Below, in pieces: positions 1-9,542 of a stretch of 64,000 nt of DNA. Each line of letters begins with the position of its first letter. Within the stretch, counting starts at the first letter, position 1. This DNA comes from Geomobilibacter sp964432205 (GTDB lineage Bacteria > Desulfobacterota > Desulfuromonadia > Geobacterales > DSM-12255): positions 124,001-188,000 of the forward strand of contig CAYSMK010000005.1 in the NCBI GenBank assembly GCA_964432205.1, read 5' to 3'. The notes under the pieces are model-generated. The model was given only the letters and a program-made list of their open reading frames with translations, did not search any database and was not told where the DNA came from. Made by a program: the position numbers and the translations under genes.

Positions 1-1
1 C

Positions 2-2590
2 ACCGGCTACAAGGTCGAACGCAGCCTCGACAACAGCGACTGGTCGCTGATCGCCTCCCCGGCAGCGGCGGCTACGGGCTACTCAGACACCGGCGTCGCC
101 TCGGGGGTGCTCTACTATTACCGGCTGAGGGCGGTCACTGCCGCCGGGGACTCGGTCCCGAGCCTGGTCCAGACGGCAACCAGCAAGCTGAAGAGTCCGG
201 CCATCAGCTCGGCCGCCGGTAGCTCCACCACCCAGATCGCCGTTGCCTGGAACGACCCCAACAACAACGAGACAGGGTACATGATCGAGTACTCGCAATG
301 CACCTACTACACCGACCCGGTCACCTGCGGCAACGCCGTCAGCACCGACTACTACTGGGGGGGCTGGACGCCGGTGAACCTGGGGGCCAACGGCACGGGG
401 ACCACTGTCGGCAGCCTGACGCCGGGACGGACCTACCGTTTCCGGGTGACGGCCACCCTCAGCAATGCCAACTCCGATCCGAGCGCCCTGGCCACGGCCA
501 CCGCCAACCTCGTCGGGCCGACCAATCTGACCGCCACCGCCGCCACCGGGAGCTCCGTGACCCTCTCCTGGAGCGACGTCATCGGCGAGACGAACTACCG
601 CGTGGTCAAGGACGGCGTTGTGCTGACCGGCGGCGGCCTGCCGCTGGGGCAAAACGCCGTGACCTATATCGTCACCGGCCTGTCGCAGAACGTCCCGTAC
701 TGCTTCACGGTGCAGCCGTACAATGCCTTCAGTTCTGCCGACAGCAACCAGGCGTGTGTCACCCTGTACGGGCCACCGACTCTGAACGGCGTTACCGTCA
801 ACGGCCAGACCAGCGTGACCCTCGGTTGGAGCGATATTGCCGGGGCGACCGGGTTCGAGGTCTGGCAGAGCGCGGCCACGTATCAGTACAACCCGCCCAC
901 CAGCACATCGACCGGACCCTGGAGCGCCTACGTCAACCTTACCCCCACGTCACTGGCGGCGGGGACCACCTCCTATGCCGTCAGCACCGGCCTGACTGCC
1001 GGCTACACCTACAAGTACGAGATCCGCTACAAGCTCGCGGACGGCAGCTTTTCACCCTACAGCAACGAACTGATGACCACGACCATCCCCCCGACCCCGG
1101 TGAACCCGTACAGTACCGTTGTCTCCGCCTCCCAGATCAATCTGAACTGGAACAATGGCAATGGCGAGTCGTCGTACAATGTACAGCTGAAGCAGCGGGC
1201 CGGCAGCGACTGCGCCACCGAGGACTGGACCGGCATCTCCCCGGTGCCGGTGGCGATGAACATTGCCTATTACTATGCAACCGGCCTGAATCCCGGGACG
1301 GTGTACTGCCTGCGGGTGAATGCCGCCAATGCCGGCGGTTTATCCCCTTGGACAACGACGCTGACCGCGACCACCCTGCTGCCGGCACCGGTGTTGAGCC
1401 CCCTCACCGGCATCACCCAGTCCCAGATCAGCCTCTCCTGGGACAACGTGGCCGGCAACAGTGGCTACAAAATCGAGCGGAGCATCAACAACGTGAACTG
1501 GGTCCAGGCCAACCTGCCGGCAGTTGACGTCGTAACCTTTACCGACTCGAACCTACTGCCCAACCAGATCTACTACTACCGCGTCTCTACGAAGAACGGC
1601 GCGGGCGCCTACTCCTCGCCGGCCAGCAACGTCCAGAGCGCCACCACCCTGGCGGTGACATCGCCTCTGCTCAGCCCCCTCTCGGATGTGACCACCGACC
1701 AGATCACCCTCAGTTGGAACGATGTGGAAGGGAATGCCGGCTACAAGGTGGAGAGCAGCCTTGACAACAGCAATTGGACCCAGGTCGCCACGCCGGTCCA
1801 AGGGGCGACCAGCTACACCAGGACCGGTCTGACTGCGGGCACCCTCTATTACTACCGGGTTGCCACCAGGAACAGCGTCGGCGGGTTCTCTGTGCCCAGC
1901 AACGTCCAGAGCGCCACCACCACGCCCACGGCACCGGTGTTGAGCCTCGCCGTGGTCTCCGAGGCGGGCATCGACATCTCCTGGCAGGTCGTCCTCGGGG
2001 CCACCAACTACAAGGTGCTGCGCTCCATCGGTCCGGCAGGGCCGTTTAACGAGGTAACGAACCTGGCCATCCCGTACACCACCCTCTATTGCGGGACCTC
2101 GACACTGCCGAGTATCGGCTGCCCGACCCTGGTGCCGACATACCGGTCCTATGCCGATACCGGTCTCGTGGAGAACACCCAGTACTGTTATCAGTTCAAG
2201 GCATGGAATGCCACGGGCGGGGACTCGTCCGCCAGCACGACGGTCTGCGGCAAGACCCCGGCAGTCAATGGCCCGACCCTGACGGCAGTGACGGCCATGA
2301 ATGCGCAGAAGGTAAAACTCGACTGGACGTATGACCCAGTAGTATGTTCGCCGGTGCCGTGCGAGACCCCGGATGGTTTCCATATCTGGCGCCAGGCCTG
2401 GAATGGCGAATGGGTGCCCGTCGACACGATTCCGAATGTCACGACCTACCTGGACACGACATGCATCGAGCCCCAGAAGACATATGCCTACAAGATCAGG
2501 GCATACAAAGGGTCGGATACGTCGGCCTTCAGCAATGTGAAAAACGCGACCACCCCCGCTTACAGCACAGGAGGCGGCACCTGTCCGTAA
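2..2590 (+). CDS. Fibronectin type III repeat protein, 5'-partial
   Basis: The frame is open from the first bases of the window, so the N terminus, including any signal peptide, lies outside. The visible 862 residues hold one partial and eight complete FN3-like units of roughly 85-100 residues. Each has the FN3 pattern of a tryptophan in strand B (LSWSDV, LSWDNV, LSWNDV) followed by GYKVE-like residues and a YYYRV strand near the end. Paired cysteines occur in several units, which fits an exported, disulphide-bonded protein. No catalytic domain is visible. FN3 arrays in exported bacterial proteins usually act as spacers or adhesive modules; the role here is unknown. The gene ends at TAA and is followed by a strong terminator. 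Confidence 0.9.
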   Translation, partial: TGYKVERSLDNSDWSLIASPAAAATGYSDTGVASGVLYYYRLRAVTAAGDSVPSLVQTATSKLKSPAISSAAGSSTTQIAVAWNDPNNNETGYMIEYSQCTYYTDPVTCGNAVSTDYYWGGWTPVNLGANGTGTTVGSLTPGRTYRFRVTATLSNANSDPSALATATANLVGPTNLTATAATGSSVTLSWSDVIGETNYRVVKDGVVLTGGGLPLGQNAVTYIVTGLSQNVPYCFTVQPYNAFSSADSNQACVTLYGPPTLNGVTVNGQTSVTLGWSDIAGATGFEVWQSAATYQYNPPTSTSTGPWSAYVNLTPTSLAAGTTSYAVSTGLTAGYTYKYEIRYKLADGSFSPYSNELMTTTIPPTPVNPYSTVVSASQINLNWNNGNGESSYNVQLKQRAGSDCATEDWTGISPVPVAMNIAYYYATGLNPGTVYCLRVNAANAGGLSPWTTTLTATTLLPAPVLSPLTGITQSQISLSWDNVAGNSGYKIERSINNVNWVQANLPAVDVVTFTDSNLLPNQIYYYRVSTKNGAGAYSSPASNVQSATTLAVTSPLLSPLSDVTTDQITLSWNDVEGNAGYKVESSLDNSNWTQVATPVQGATSYTRTGLTAGTLYYYRVATRNSVGGFSVPSNVQSATTTPTAPVLSLAVVSEAGIDISWQVVLGATNYKVLRSIGPAGPFNEVTNLAIPYTTLYCGTSTLPSIGCPTLVPTYRSYADTGLVENTQYCYQFKAWNATGGDSSASTTVCGKTPAVNGPTLTAVTAMNAQKVKLDWTYDPVVCSPVPCETPDGFHIWRQAWNGEWVPVDTIPNVTTYLDTTCIEPQKTYAYKIRAYKGSDTSAFSNVKNATTPAYSTGGGTCP

Positions 2591-2632
2591 GAGTGCCCTG
2601 CTGGAGCAGTTTCAGGGGGCGGGGATGATGAA

Positions 2633-2676
2633 CAATCAAGGCTTCGCGGTTGCTATCGCGAAGCCTTGATTGTTTT
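2633..2676 (+). terminator. Rho-independent terminator
   Basis: A perfect 16-bp inverted repeat (2633-2648 with 2657-2672) has an 8-nt loop and is followed by TTTT. It lies 42 bases after the stop codon of the FN3 protein and ends that transcription unit before the tetR promoter. Confidence 0.9.
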
Positions 2677-2731
2677 GCCGGTACGGCGTATTCTTGCGAA
2701 TCTCAACGTAGTTTCGCGCATGGAAAAAAGC

Positions 2732-2760
2732 TTGACGTACTAGACCGACTGGTCTAAGTT
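2732..2760 (+). promoter_or_regulatory. tetR promoter with operator in the spacer
   Basis: TTGACG at 2732-2737 serves as a -35 box and TAAGTT at 2755-2760 as a weak -10 box, with a 17-bp spacer. The palindrome TAGACC-GACT-GGTCTA (2741-2756) fills the spacer and touches the -10, so a bound repressor would block polymerase. The predicted transcription start is close to the ATG at 2767 and no Shine-Dalgarno is visible, so the tetR mRNA may be leaderless. Confidence 0.65.
2741..2756. promoter_or_regulatory. TetR operator 1
   Basis: Perfect inverted repeat TAGACC-N4-GGTCTA just upstream of the TetR gene. The half-sites are identical to those of the second site at 3394-3405, which supports one regulator acting at both. 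The box resembles those of NemR-like TetR repressors; this comparison is from memory of the family. Confidence 0.7.
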
Positions 2761-2766
2761 AAAATC

Positions 2767-3363
2767 ATGAAACGAACACACAACAAAGACGATATTATTC
2801 AGGTTGGACTCGACCTCGTGTTAAGCAGGGGGTTCAATGCCACCGGTGTTGAAGCAATTCTGAAACAGGCTGACATTCCGAAGGGGTCGTTTTATAACTT
2901 CTTCTCCAGCAAAGAAGAATTTGCCCTGGCGATAATTGATAAATTTGTCGCAGACAGGGCGGAGGGGTTCTCCCGCATTTTCAGCGATCAATCTTTACCA
3001 CCTCTTGAGCGCGTCAAAAAAAGCTTCGCAACCTTGATTGAGACATTTGAAGGTGCTGAATGCTCCAAAGGGTGCTTGATCGGCAACCTGGGCCAGGAGA
3101 TGGCTGATCAATTCGATAACGTCCGGCAACGCCTTGAAAAATCTCTGCAAGAGTGGGCCGAGAGGGTGTCCGGGTTACTTCTTCAAGCGCAGAAGGAAAA
3201 CGCAATCCCTGCAGACATGAACGCAGACATGCTGGCGGAAAACCTTATCGCATCATTCCAGGGAGCACTGCTTCGCTCCAAGGTGAAAAAGTCCCCTGAG
3301 CCATTAAGAAACTTTATTCATCTGTATTTCGATGTATTTCTTGCAAAAAGAAAAGAGACATAA
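2767..3363 (+). CDS. TetR/AcrR family transcriptional repressor
   Basis: 198 residues. The N-terminal TetR helix-turn-helix is clear at about residues 10-60 (FNATGVEAILKQ, then KGSFYNFFSSKEEF). The C-terminal ligand domain contains CSKGCLIGNLGQE with cysteines at 99 and 103; related repressors of electrophile or drug efflux often sense through cysteines in this part, which is an inference here. The gene lies between two palindromic operators and just upstream of an RND efflux operon on the same strand. It therefore probably represses itself and the pump. The effector is unknown. Confidence 0.9.
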   Translation: MKRTHNKDDIIQVGLDLVLSRGFNATGVEAILKQADIPKGSFYNFFSSKEEFALAIIDKFVADRAEGFSRIFSDQSLPPLERVKKSFATLIETFEGAECSKGCLIGNLGQEMADQFDNVRQRLEKSLQEWAERVSGLLLQAQKENAIPADMNADMLAENLIASFQGALLRSKVKKSPEPLRNFIHLYFDVFLAKRKET

Positions 3364-3393
3364 AGTCCAAAAAATTTTTTGCAATTCATTACG

Positions 3394-3405
3394 TAGACCG
3401 GTCTA
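3394..3405. promoter_or_regulatory. TetR operator 2
   Basis: Perfect 12-bp palindrome TAGACCGGTCTA, about 30 bases after the tetR stop codon and 34 bases before the truncated SDR gene that heads the efflux operon. It has the same half-sites as operator 1 but without the 4-bp spacer. Confidence 0.7.
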
Positions 3406-3438
3406 GGCGCAATAATCTACGAACCAGAGGTGAACCAA

Positions 3439-3741
3439 ATGACAACAAGACATAATTCATGGGTTCTCATCACGGGCGCATCGAGTGGTTTTGGCGAGGA
3501 GTTCGCCCGCCAATATGCCGGGCAAGGCCATCCTCTGGTCCTGGTGGCGCGCCGACTGGACCGGCTTCAAAAACTTGCCGAGGCGCTACGCCAGCAGTCC
3601 CGCATTAATGTCGTTGTGGAGCAGGTGGATCTTTCGGATGTAGCGGCCGTCATCCAACTGCACGAGCGGCTCCGTGCACCAGGCTATTTTCTCTCAGATC
3701 ATGAACGCATGAGCACGACTAACCATACAGGTGAGGATTGA
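3439..3741 (+). pseudogene. Truncated short-chain dehydrogenase (SDR) remnant
   Basis: The ATG at 3439 has an AGAGGTG ribosome site. The first 80 or so residues are a normal SDR N terminus: WVLITGASSGFGEEFA carries the TGxxxGxG cofactor motif, followed by the VARR and DLSD segments. SDR enzymes are usually about 250 residues. Here the similarity stops after LHERLRA, just before the expected NNAG motif. The last 19 or so codons read through what looks like the leader of the next gene and stop at 3741, two bases before the adaptor ATG. The substrate half, including the Tyr-Lys pair, is missing, so the product cannot be an active SDR. An internal deletion joining the SDR to the pump leader is the simplest explanation. 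Confidence 0.75.
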
Positions 3742-3742
3742 T

Positions 3743-4888
3743 ATGAAAACAGCAGCGTTAAAGAAGTTTGGCAGTTTGGCGTACAGGTATCGCATAGCGC
3801 TCCTCATGGGAGCAGTTGTTGTCATTGCCTTCGGCGTTGTTTTTGGAAAAGACAAGAAGCCATTGCCTGTAGATGCGACCCCTCCCCGCATGGTCCGTGC
3901 CTTTACGGTTGGTTCCGCCGGGAGAGACTCGATGGAATATACCGGGGTGATCCATGCTCGCACGGAGAGCGATCTCGGCTTTCGCGTGCCCGGCAAAATT
4001 ATCGAGAAACTTGTCAAGGCCGGAGACCATGTCAAACGCGGACAGGCTCTGATGCGGCTTGATCCGACAGACCTGCGGCTTGCCGCCAATGGGGCCAGGG
4101 AGGCGGTCGAAGCGGCCCGGGCGCAGAACAAGCGCGCTCTCGCCGATGAACTGCGGCAACGCGGGCTGGTTGCCATAAAGGCCGTATCCGTACAGGAATA
4201 CGAACAGGCCAAATCAGCGGCAGACGCAACAACTGCACAGCTGAATTCCGCCGTTGCCTTTTCCAGGCAGCTGGAAAACCAGGAGGGTTATGCCGTTCTC
4301 AGGGCTGAAGCGGACGGTGTCATCATGGAAATACCAGCGGACGTCGGCCAGGTGGTAGGTGCGGGAAACGTGGTGGTTCGTCTCGCCCATGATGGTGCCC
4401 GTGAAGCGGTCGTCAACCTTCCTGAAGGGACTGAAAAGATTGTGAATTCCACGGCTGTTGCCAGTCTCTATGCTGATTCCGGCAACTCTTTTCCGGCAAA
4501 ACTGCGTGAATTGTCAGCAATGGCCGATCCTCTCACACGCACCTACCAGGCACGCTACAGCCTGGATGGAGCAGGTAAAAACGCCCCCCTTGGCGCAACG
4601 GTCACGGTTCATCTGAATGGCGAAGCCCGTAATGTTGCGTTGCAGCAGTACGAAATCCCTGTCGGTGCGCTGTACGACGGCGGCACCGGCACAAGCGTGT
4701 GGGTGATAAATCCCGACGCATCGTCCTTATCGCGCCGACCGGTCGCGGTTGCGAAGCTCGGCAGTGAGACCGCTCTGGTCAGCAAAGGCCTCAAGCCGGG
4801 TGAACGGATTCTCGCGCTGGGCGCTCACCTCGTCAAGGAAGGGGAAAAAGTCAAGATCCTCTCCGGCCCGGCGAAGGAGCAGAAATAA
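3743..4888 (+). CDS. RND efflux periplasmic adaptor (HlyD/AcrA family)
   Basis: 381 residues from the ATG at 3743, chosen over an in-frame GTG at 3731 because AGGTGAGGA lies just upstream. A membrane anchor covers about residues 18-37. The barrel-sandwich halves are visible: SDLGFRVPGKIIEKLVKAGDHVKRGQ before an alpha-helical hairpin, and LRAEADGVIMEIPADVGQVV after it. A beta-barrel and membrane-proximal domain follow. The TAA overlaps the ATG of the pump by one base, so the two are translationally coupled. It links the inner-membrane pump to the outer-membrane factor encoded downstream. Confidence 0.93.
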   Translation: MKTAALKKFGSLAYRYRIALLMGAVVVIAFGVVFGKDKKPLPVDATPPRMVRAFTVGSAGRDSMEYTGVIHARTESDLGFRVPGKIIEKLVKAGDHVKRGQALMRLDPTDLRLAANGAREAVEAARAQNKRALADELRQRGLVAIKAVSVQEYEQAKSAADATTAQLNSAVAFSRQLENQEGYAVLRAEADGVIMEIPADVGQVVGAGNVVVRLAHDGAREAVVNLPEGTEKIVNSTAVASLYADSGNSFPAKLRELSAMADPLTRTYQARYSLDGAGKNAPLGATVTVHLNGEARNVALQQYEIPVGALYDGGTGTSVWVINPDASSLSRRPVAVAKLGSETALVSKGLKPGERILALGAHLVKEGEKVKILSGPAKEQK

Positions 4889-7800
4889 TGAGCCGCTTCA
4901 ATCTATCCGCTTTTGCGGTCCGCGAACGCGCCATCACCCTGTTTATGATTATTGCGATTATGGTGGCCGGGGGATATGCCTTCCTTCATCTGGGGCGGGC
5001 CGAGGATCCCAAATTCACCGTAAAGGTTCTGACCGTCTCAGCCGTATGGCCGGGTGCGACCGCAAAAGAAATGCAGGAACAGGTGGGCGACCGGCTGGAA
5101 AAACGTCTCCAGGAACTTGAATTTTTCGACCGGGTAGAAACCGCCGCCTATCCCGGAACGCTGGTGATGAAGCTCTATCTGAAAGACACCACGGCTCCCA
5201 AAGACGTGCCGAATGAATTCTACCAGGCACGAAAAAAGCTGGGGGACGAAAAAATACATCTGCCGCAAGGTGTGATCGGCCCACTGGTGAATGATGAATT
5301 CTCCGATGTGTACTTTGCCATGTATTCACTGGAAGCAAAAGGTCTGCCCCACCGTAGCCTCGTGCTGGAGGCGGAAACGCTTCGTCAGCGCTTTTCCCGG
5401 ATAGATGGCGTGGAGAAAGTCACTATTCTCGGTGAGCAGGACCCCAAAATCTATGTGGAAATCTCCTTCAAGCGCCTGGCAACGCTCGGTGTAAAGGCAC
5501 CCGATCTGTTTCGTGCCTTACAAACCCAAAACGATATGACCCCTTCAGGCTTTGTGGATACGGCCGGACCACGTGTCTATCTGCGGCTCGACGGTGCCAT
5601 CAACGGAGTCGAGGCCATCAAGGCTATTCCGGTGGCAAGCGGGGGGAAACTGCTGAAAATCGGCGATGTGGCCGAGGTCACCCGTGGCTATGAAGATCCG
5701 GCCTCAAAGCAGATACGTCACCAGGGAGAGCCCTCGCTCATCCTGGCCCTGGTGATGAAAAAAAGCTTTAACGGCCTGACGCTGGGCAAGTTGCTGAAAG
5801 CCGAAGAGACGGCGGTTCGCAAGGAATTGCCCGTCGGCCTGGTGCTGTCCAAGGTGTCGGACCAGTCCCACGTCATTTCCGAGGCCATTGGCGAATTCAT
5901 GATCAAATTCATGGTTGCGCTGGCCGTTGTCATTATCGTGAGTCTGGCAACGCTGGGGTTCCGGGTCGGGATCGTCGTGGCGGCTGCTGTGCCGCTGACC
6001 CTTGCCGCCGTGTTCGTCATCATGCTGCTGACGGGAAGGGACTTCGACCGAATTACTCTGGGGGCGCTGATTATTTCCCTGGGGCTCTTGGTGGATGACG
6101 CGATCATCGCCATCGAGATGATGGTGGTCAAAATGGAGGAGGGTCTGGATCGGATCCAGGCCGCGACGTTTGCCTGGACATCCACGGCCAGCCCCATGCT
6201 TTTCGGTACGCTGGTTACCATCGCCGGCTTTCTGCCGGTCGGTTTTGCCCGATCGACGGCAGGTGAATACGCGGGCAACATATTCTGGGTCGTGGCATTC
6301 GCATTGATCACCTCGTGGTTTGTCGCCGTCCTCTTCACTCCCTATCTGGGCGTCAAGCTCCTGCCCGACATCAAGCCGGTTGTGGGCGGGCATGAAGCTA
6401 TTTATGCAACGCCGAACTACCAGCGGTTTCGCAGCATCGTGCGGCGGGTGGTCGATCATAAATGGATTGCCGCCGGCGTCACCATTGCTCTCTTTATCGT
6501 GGCAGTGGTCGGCATGGGATCTGTGGAGAAACAGTTTTTCCCCAATTCGGACCGCCCCGAATTGATCGTTGACGTCAACCTCCCACCCGGGACCGCCTTT
6601 GCCGCCACCGACAGAACGGTCAAAAACATCGAAAAGACGATTCTGGCCGAACCAGAGGCTAAAGACGTCACCAGCTACATCGGCCAAGGCATGCCACGCT
6701 TCATACTGCCGACGAATCCCGAACTGCCCAACCCTGCCTATGCCCAAATCGTGGTCCTGACCAACGGCTCTGCGGCACGCGATGCGCTCAAGAAAAAGCT
6801 TCGCAGTCACATTACCCGGGGGGCATTCCCTGAAGCACGAGTGCGGGTGAACCAGTTCGTATTCGGCCCACCCGTACCGTTTCCGGTGCTGTTCCGCGTC
6901 ATGGGACCGGACCCGGATGAGCTGCGACGGATCGCACGTGAGACCAAAGAGGTCATGGCTGAAAATCCGAACGTGCGTGATCTGCACCTGGATTGGGGGG
7001 AACGAACCCCGAGCCAGCGCCTGGTCCTTGATCAGGATCGCCTGCGCCTGCTCGGCCTTACGCCGCAGGAATCCGGGCTGCAGTTACAGGCGATTCTGAA
7101 CGGTGCTGCCACCACGCAGATGCGCGACGGCATCCGTTCGGTCGATGTGGTGGTTCGCGCTCCCGGTTCCGAGCGTCACAGCCTGGAAAACATCGCCAAC
7201 GTTTCCCTGACGACCAAAGACGGGCGTGCGATCCCGCTGTCACAGATGACGCATTTCGAACCCCGGATGGAAGATCCGCTGCTGAAACGCTACAACCGCG
7301 AACACTATATCTCAGTTCAGGGGGATGTGATCGATGGGGTTCAGCCGCCGGATGTCACCGCCCAAATTCTCCCCAGACTGGCAAAGCTGAAAGCGGCACT
7401 TCCCACCGGATACCGTATCGAAACGGGTGGTTCCGTGGAAGAAAGCAGGAAGGCCGATACGGCGCTGGGGAAGCTGTTCCCGCTGATGGTGCTGCTGATG
7501 CTGGTAATTATCATGATTCAGGTCCGGTCATTCGCCGCTATGTTTCTGGTATTTGCCACGGCCCCGCTGGGCTTGGTCGGGGCCGTGCCGACCATGCTCA
7601 TCTTTCATCAGCCGTTCGGATTCAATGCCATTCTCGGGCTGATCGGACTGGCGGGGATCATCATGCGCAATACGCTGATTCTCGTCGACCAGATTCGCCA
7701 CGATCAGGCGGCGGGACTGAGTGATTACAATGCCATCGTGGAATCCACCGTACGTCGTGCGCGCCCGGTAGTCCTGACCGCCGTGGCTGCCATGCTGGCC

Positions 7801-7962
7801 TTTATCCCCCTGACATTTTCCAGTTTCTGGGGATCGATGGCCTATGTCCTGATCGGCGGTGTCGGGGTCGGAACGGTTCTGACGCTGCTCTTCCTGCCTG
7901 CCCTCTACGCAATCTGGTTCAAGGTGAAACAACCCGCCCCGACAAACGGGATAGTGCGTTAG
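4888..7962 (+). CDS. RND efflux transporter permease (AcrB/MexB superfamily)
   Basis: 1024 residues, the normal length for a heavy RND pump with 12 membrane helices and two large periplasmic loops. Helix 1 is near residue 15-33. The proton-relay aspartate pair is present in GLLVDDAIIAIEMMV of helix 4. The second half repeats the layout, with membrane helices from LFPLMVLLMLVIIM onward. It overlaps the adaptor gene by one base and precedes the outer-membrane factor, giving a complete tripartite exporter. The substrate cannot be read from sequence. TetR control and the nearby redox enzymes suggest a toxic organic compound. Confidence 0.95.
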   Translation: MSRFNLSAFAVRERAITLFMIIAIMVAGGYAFLHLGRAEDPKFTVKVLTVSAVWPGATAKEMQEQVGDRLEKRLQELEFFDRVETAAYPGTLVMKLYLKDTTAPKDVPNEFYQARKKLGDEKIHLPQGVIGPLVNDEFSDVYFAMYSLEAKGLPHRSLVLEAETLRQRFSRIDGVEKVTILGEQDPKIYVEISFKRLATLGVKAPDLFRALQTQNDMTPSGFVDTAGPRVYLRLDGAINGVEAIKAIPVASGGKLLKIGDVAEVTRGYEDPASKQIRHQGEPSLILALVMKKSFNGLTLGKLLKAEETAVRKELPVGLVLSKVSDQSHVISEAIGEFMIKFMVALAVVIIVSLATLGFRVGIVVAAAVPLTLAAVFVIMLLTGRDFDRITLGALIISLGLLVDDAIIAIEMMVVKMEEGLDRIQAATFAWTSTASPMLFGTLVTIAGFLPVGFARSTAGEYAGNIFWVVAFALITSWFVAVLFTPYLGVKLLPDIKPVVGGHEAIYATPNYQRFRSIVRRVVDHKWIAAGVTIALFIVAVVGMGSVEKQFFPNSDRPELIVDVNLPPGTAFAATDRTVKNIEKTILAEPEAKDVTSYIGQGMPRFILPTNPELPNPAYAQIVVLTNGSAARDALKKKLRSHITRGAFPEARVRVNQFVFGPPVPFPVLFRVMGPDPDELRRIARETKEVMAENPNVRDLHLDWGERTPSQRLVLDQDRLRLLGLTPQESGLQLQAILNGAATTQMRDGIRSVDVVVRAPGSERHSLENIANVSLTTKDGRAIPLSQMTHFEPRMEDPLLKRYNREHYISVQGDVIDGVQPPDVTAQILPRLAKLKAALPTGYRIETGGSVEESRKADTALGKLFPLMVLLMLVIIMIQVRSFAAMFLVFATAPLGLVGAVPTMLIFHQPFGFNAILGLIGLAGIIMRNTLILVDQIRHDQAAGLSDYNAIVESTVRRARPVVLTAVAAMLAFIPLTFSSFWGSMAYVLIGGVGVGTVLTLLFLPALYAIWFKVKQPAPTNGIVR

Positions 7963-7968
7963 CCAAAT

Positions 7969-7999
7969 TTATTTTCTGCCTGAAAATCGCAGGAAATAA
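7969..7999. repeat. 31-bp palindromic repeat, copy 1
   Basis: An imperfect hairpin (TTATTTTCTGC paired with GCAGGAAATAA) lies right after the pump gene. Its reverse complement matches the element at 9818-9848 at 28 of 31 positions, including the loop. The two copies therefore lie in opposite orientation around the outer-membrane factor gene and the small gene after it. The hairpin may also attenuate transcription between pump and outer-membrane factor. Confidence 0.75.
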
Positions 8000-8041
8000 T
8001 TTGTAACTTACTAATGCTGCCACAGAAGAAGGAGCACTGAC

Positions 8042-9460
8042 ATGATCCGCAGAATGGCAATCCTGAGCATAGCAAGCGCCTGCCTGGCGGGCTGTACGAC
8101 CATGGCTCCGAGCTATACCCGGCCGGATGCGCCGGTTTCCGCCGCCTGGCCCACAGGCCCGGCCTACCGGAACAGCGGGGCTGATAAAAGTCCGGATACG
8201 CGGGTGGCCGACATACCCTGGCGAGACTTTTTTGTCGACAAGCAGTTGGGCGCGCTGATCGAACTGGCGCTCAAGAACAATCGTGACCTGAAGGTAGCAA
8301 CCCTCAACATCGAACGCTCAAGGGCGCAATTCCAGATCCAACGCTCCGACCTTTTCCCCAAAGTTGACGCCGGCGCAGCCGCCGGTTACCAGAGGGTTCC
8401 CGAAACCCTCTCCGCCACGGGCAAGGCCATGACCGTGGAGCAATACGGTGTCGGCCTTGGCATCAGTTCGTACGAAGTCGACCTGTTCGGCCGGGTTCGC
8501 AGCCTCAAGGACCAGGCACTGGAACAGTATCTTGCCACCGGGCAGGCCGGGCGCACTGTTCAGATCAGCCTGGTTTCCCAGGTTGCCGCCGCCTGGCTGG
8601 CGCTTGCCGCTGATCGTGAACGGCTGCAGCTGGCACAGGAAACCCTGGCCAATCAGCAGGAGTCCTACCAGCTGACCAGAAGCCGTTTCGAGGCCGGGGT
8701 TTCCTCGGCACTTGCCTTGAATCAGGCCCAGACCACTATCGATGGGGCCCGGGTAGACATTGCCCGTTACACCACCCTGGTCGCTCAGGACGAGAATGCC
8801 CTGGCACTTGTGGTCGGCTCTCCCGTGCCGTCTGAGCTGCTGCCCCGGTCTCTGTCGGAAAAACTGATCAGCCTCAAGGAGCTCTCTCCCGGTCTCCCCT
8901 CCGATGTCCTACTCAGTCGCCCCGATATCCTCCAGGCAGAGGGGGTGCTCAAGGGGGCCAATGCCAACATCGGAGCGGCACGGGCAGCATTTTTCCCACG
9001 GATTACCCTGGTGACGTCACTCGGTTTTGGCGCAGATGACCTTGCGGCGCTGTTCAAGCCCGGGTCGCTTGCCTGGAAGATTGCACCTCAGATAACCCTG
9101 CCGATCTTCGACGGTGGCAGTAACAAGGCCAACCTTACGGTAGCCGAGGTAGATCGTAACATCGCCGTAGCCCAGTACGAGAAGGCCATTCAGACCGCCT
9201 TTCGGGAGGTGGCAGATGCCCTGGCCCAGCGGGGAACAATTGACAATCAACTGACTGCGCAGCAGTCGCTCACCGGTGCTACATCCGAGAGCTACCGGTT
9301 ATCTCAGGTCCGCTATGAAAAAGGTGTGGACAGCTATCTGCAGGTGCTGGATTCCCAACGCTCACTCTACGGAGCCCAGCAGAACCTGATCGGGGTCAGG
9401 CTGGCCCGACTGGCCAATCTGGTCACGCTCTACAAGGTGCTTGGTGGGGGGAGTGAGTAG
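8042..9460 (+). CDS. Outer-membrane efflux lipoprotein (NodT/OprM family)
   Basis: 472 residues with AGAAGGAG before the ATG. The N terminus is a lipoprotein signal with lipobox LAGC (Cys 18), so the mature protein is acylated and inserted in the outer membrane. Two OEP-type repeats are visible, each a long amphipathic hairpin; GVSSALALNQAQTTIDGAR and KGVDSYLQVLDSQRSLYGAQ are the two equivalent helices. It supplies the TolC-like channel of the tripartite exporter with the adaptor and pump just upstream. The 79-bp gap from the pump contains a palindromic repeat. Confidence 0.94.
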   Translation: MIRRMAILSIASACLAGCTTMAPSYTRPDAPVSAAWPTGPAYRNSGADKSPDTRVADIPWRDFFVDKQLGALIELALKNNRDLKVATLNIERSRAQFQIQRSDLFPKVDAGAAAGYQRVPETLSATGKAMTVEQYGVGLGISSYEVDLFGRVRSLKDQALEQYLATGQAGRTVQISLVSQVAAAWLALAADRERLQLAQETLANQQESYQLTRSRFEAGVSSALALNQAQTTIDGARVDIARYTTLVAQDENALALVVGSPVPSELLPRSLSEKLISLKELSPGLPSDVLLSRPDILQAEGVLKGANANIGAARAAFFPRITLVTSLGFGADDLAALFKPGSLAWKIAPQITLPIFDGGSNKANLTVAEVDRNIAVAQYEKAIQTAFREVADALAQRGTIDNQLTAQQSLTGATSESYRLSQVRYEKGVDSYLQVLDSQRSLYGAQQNLIGVRLARLANLVTLYKVLGGGSE

Positions 9461-9542
9461 CACATCAAAAGAGTCTATGTATCAAAATTATCTACGGATT
9501 CAGGCAATAGTGCCCTGAAATATCATTAAAAAGGAGTAAATC

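Noticed and set aside
5704..6987. 427-residue open frame on the minus strand opposite the RND pump
   Set aside because: It is antisense to a complete, motif-bearing pump gene, is rich in His, Asp, Gly and Arg, and has no family resemblance or ribosome site.
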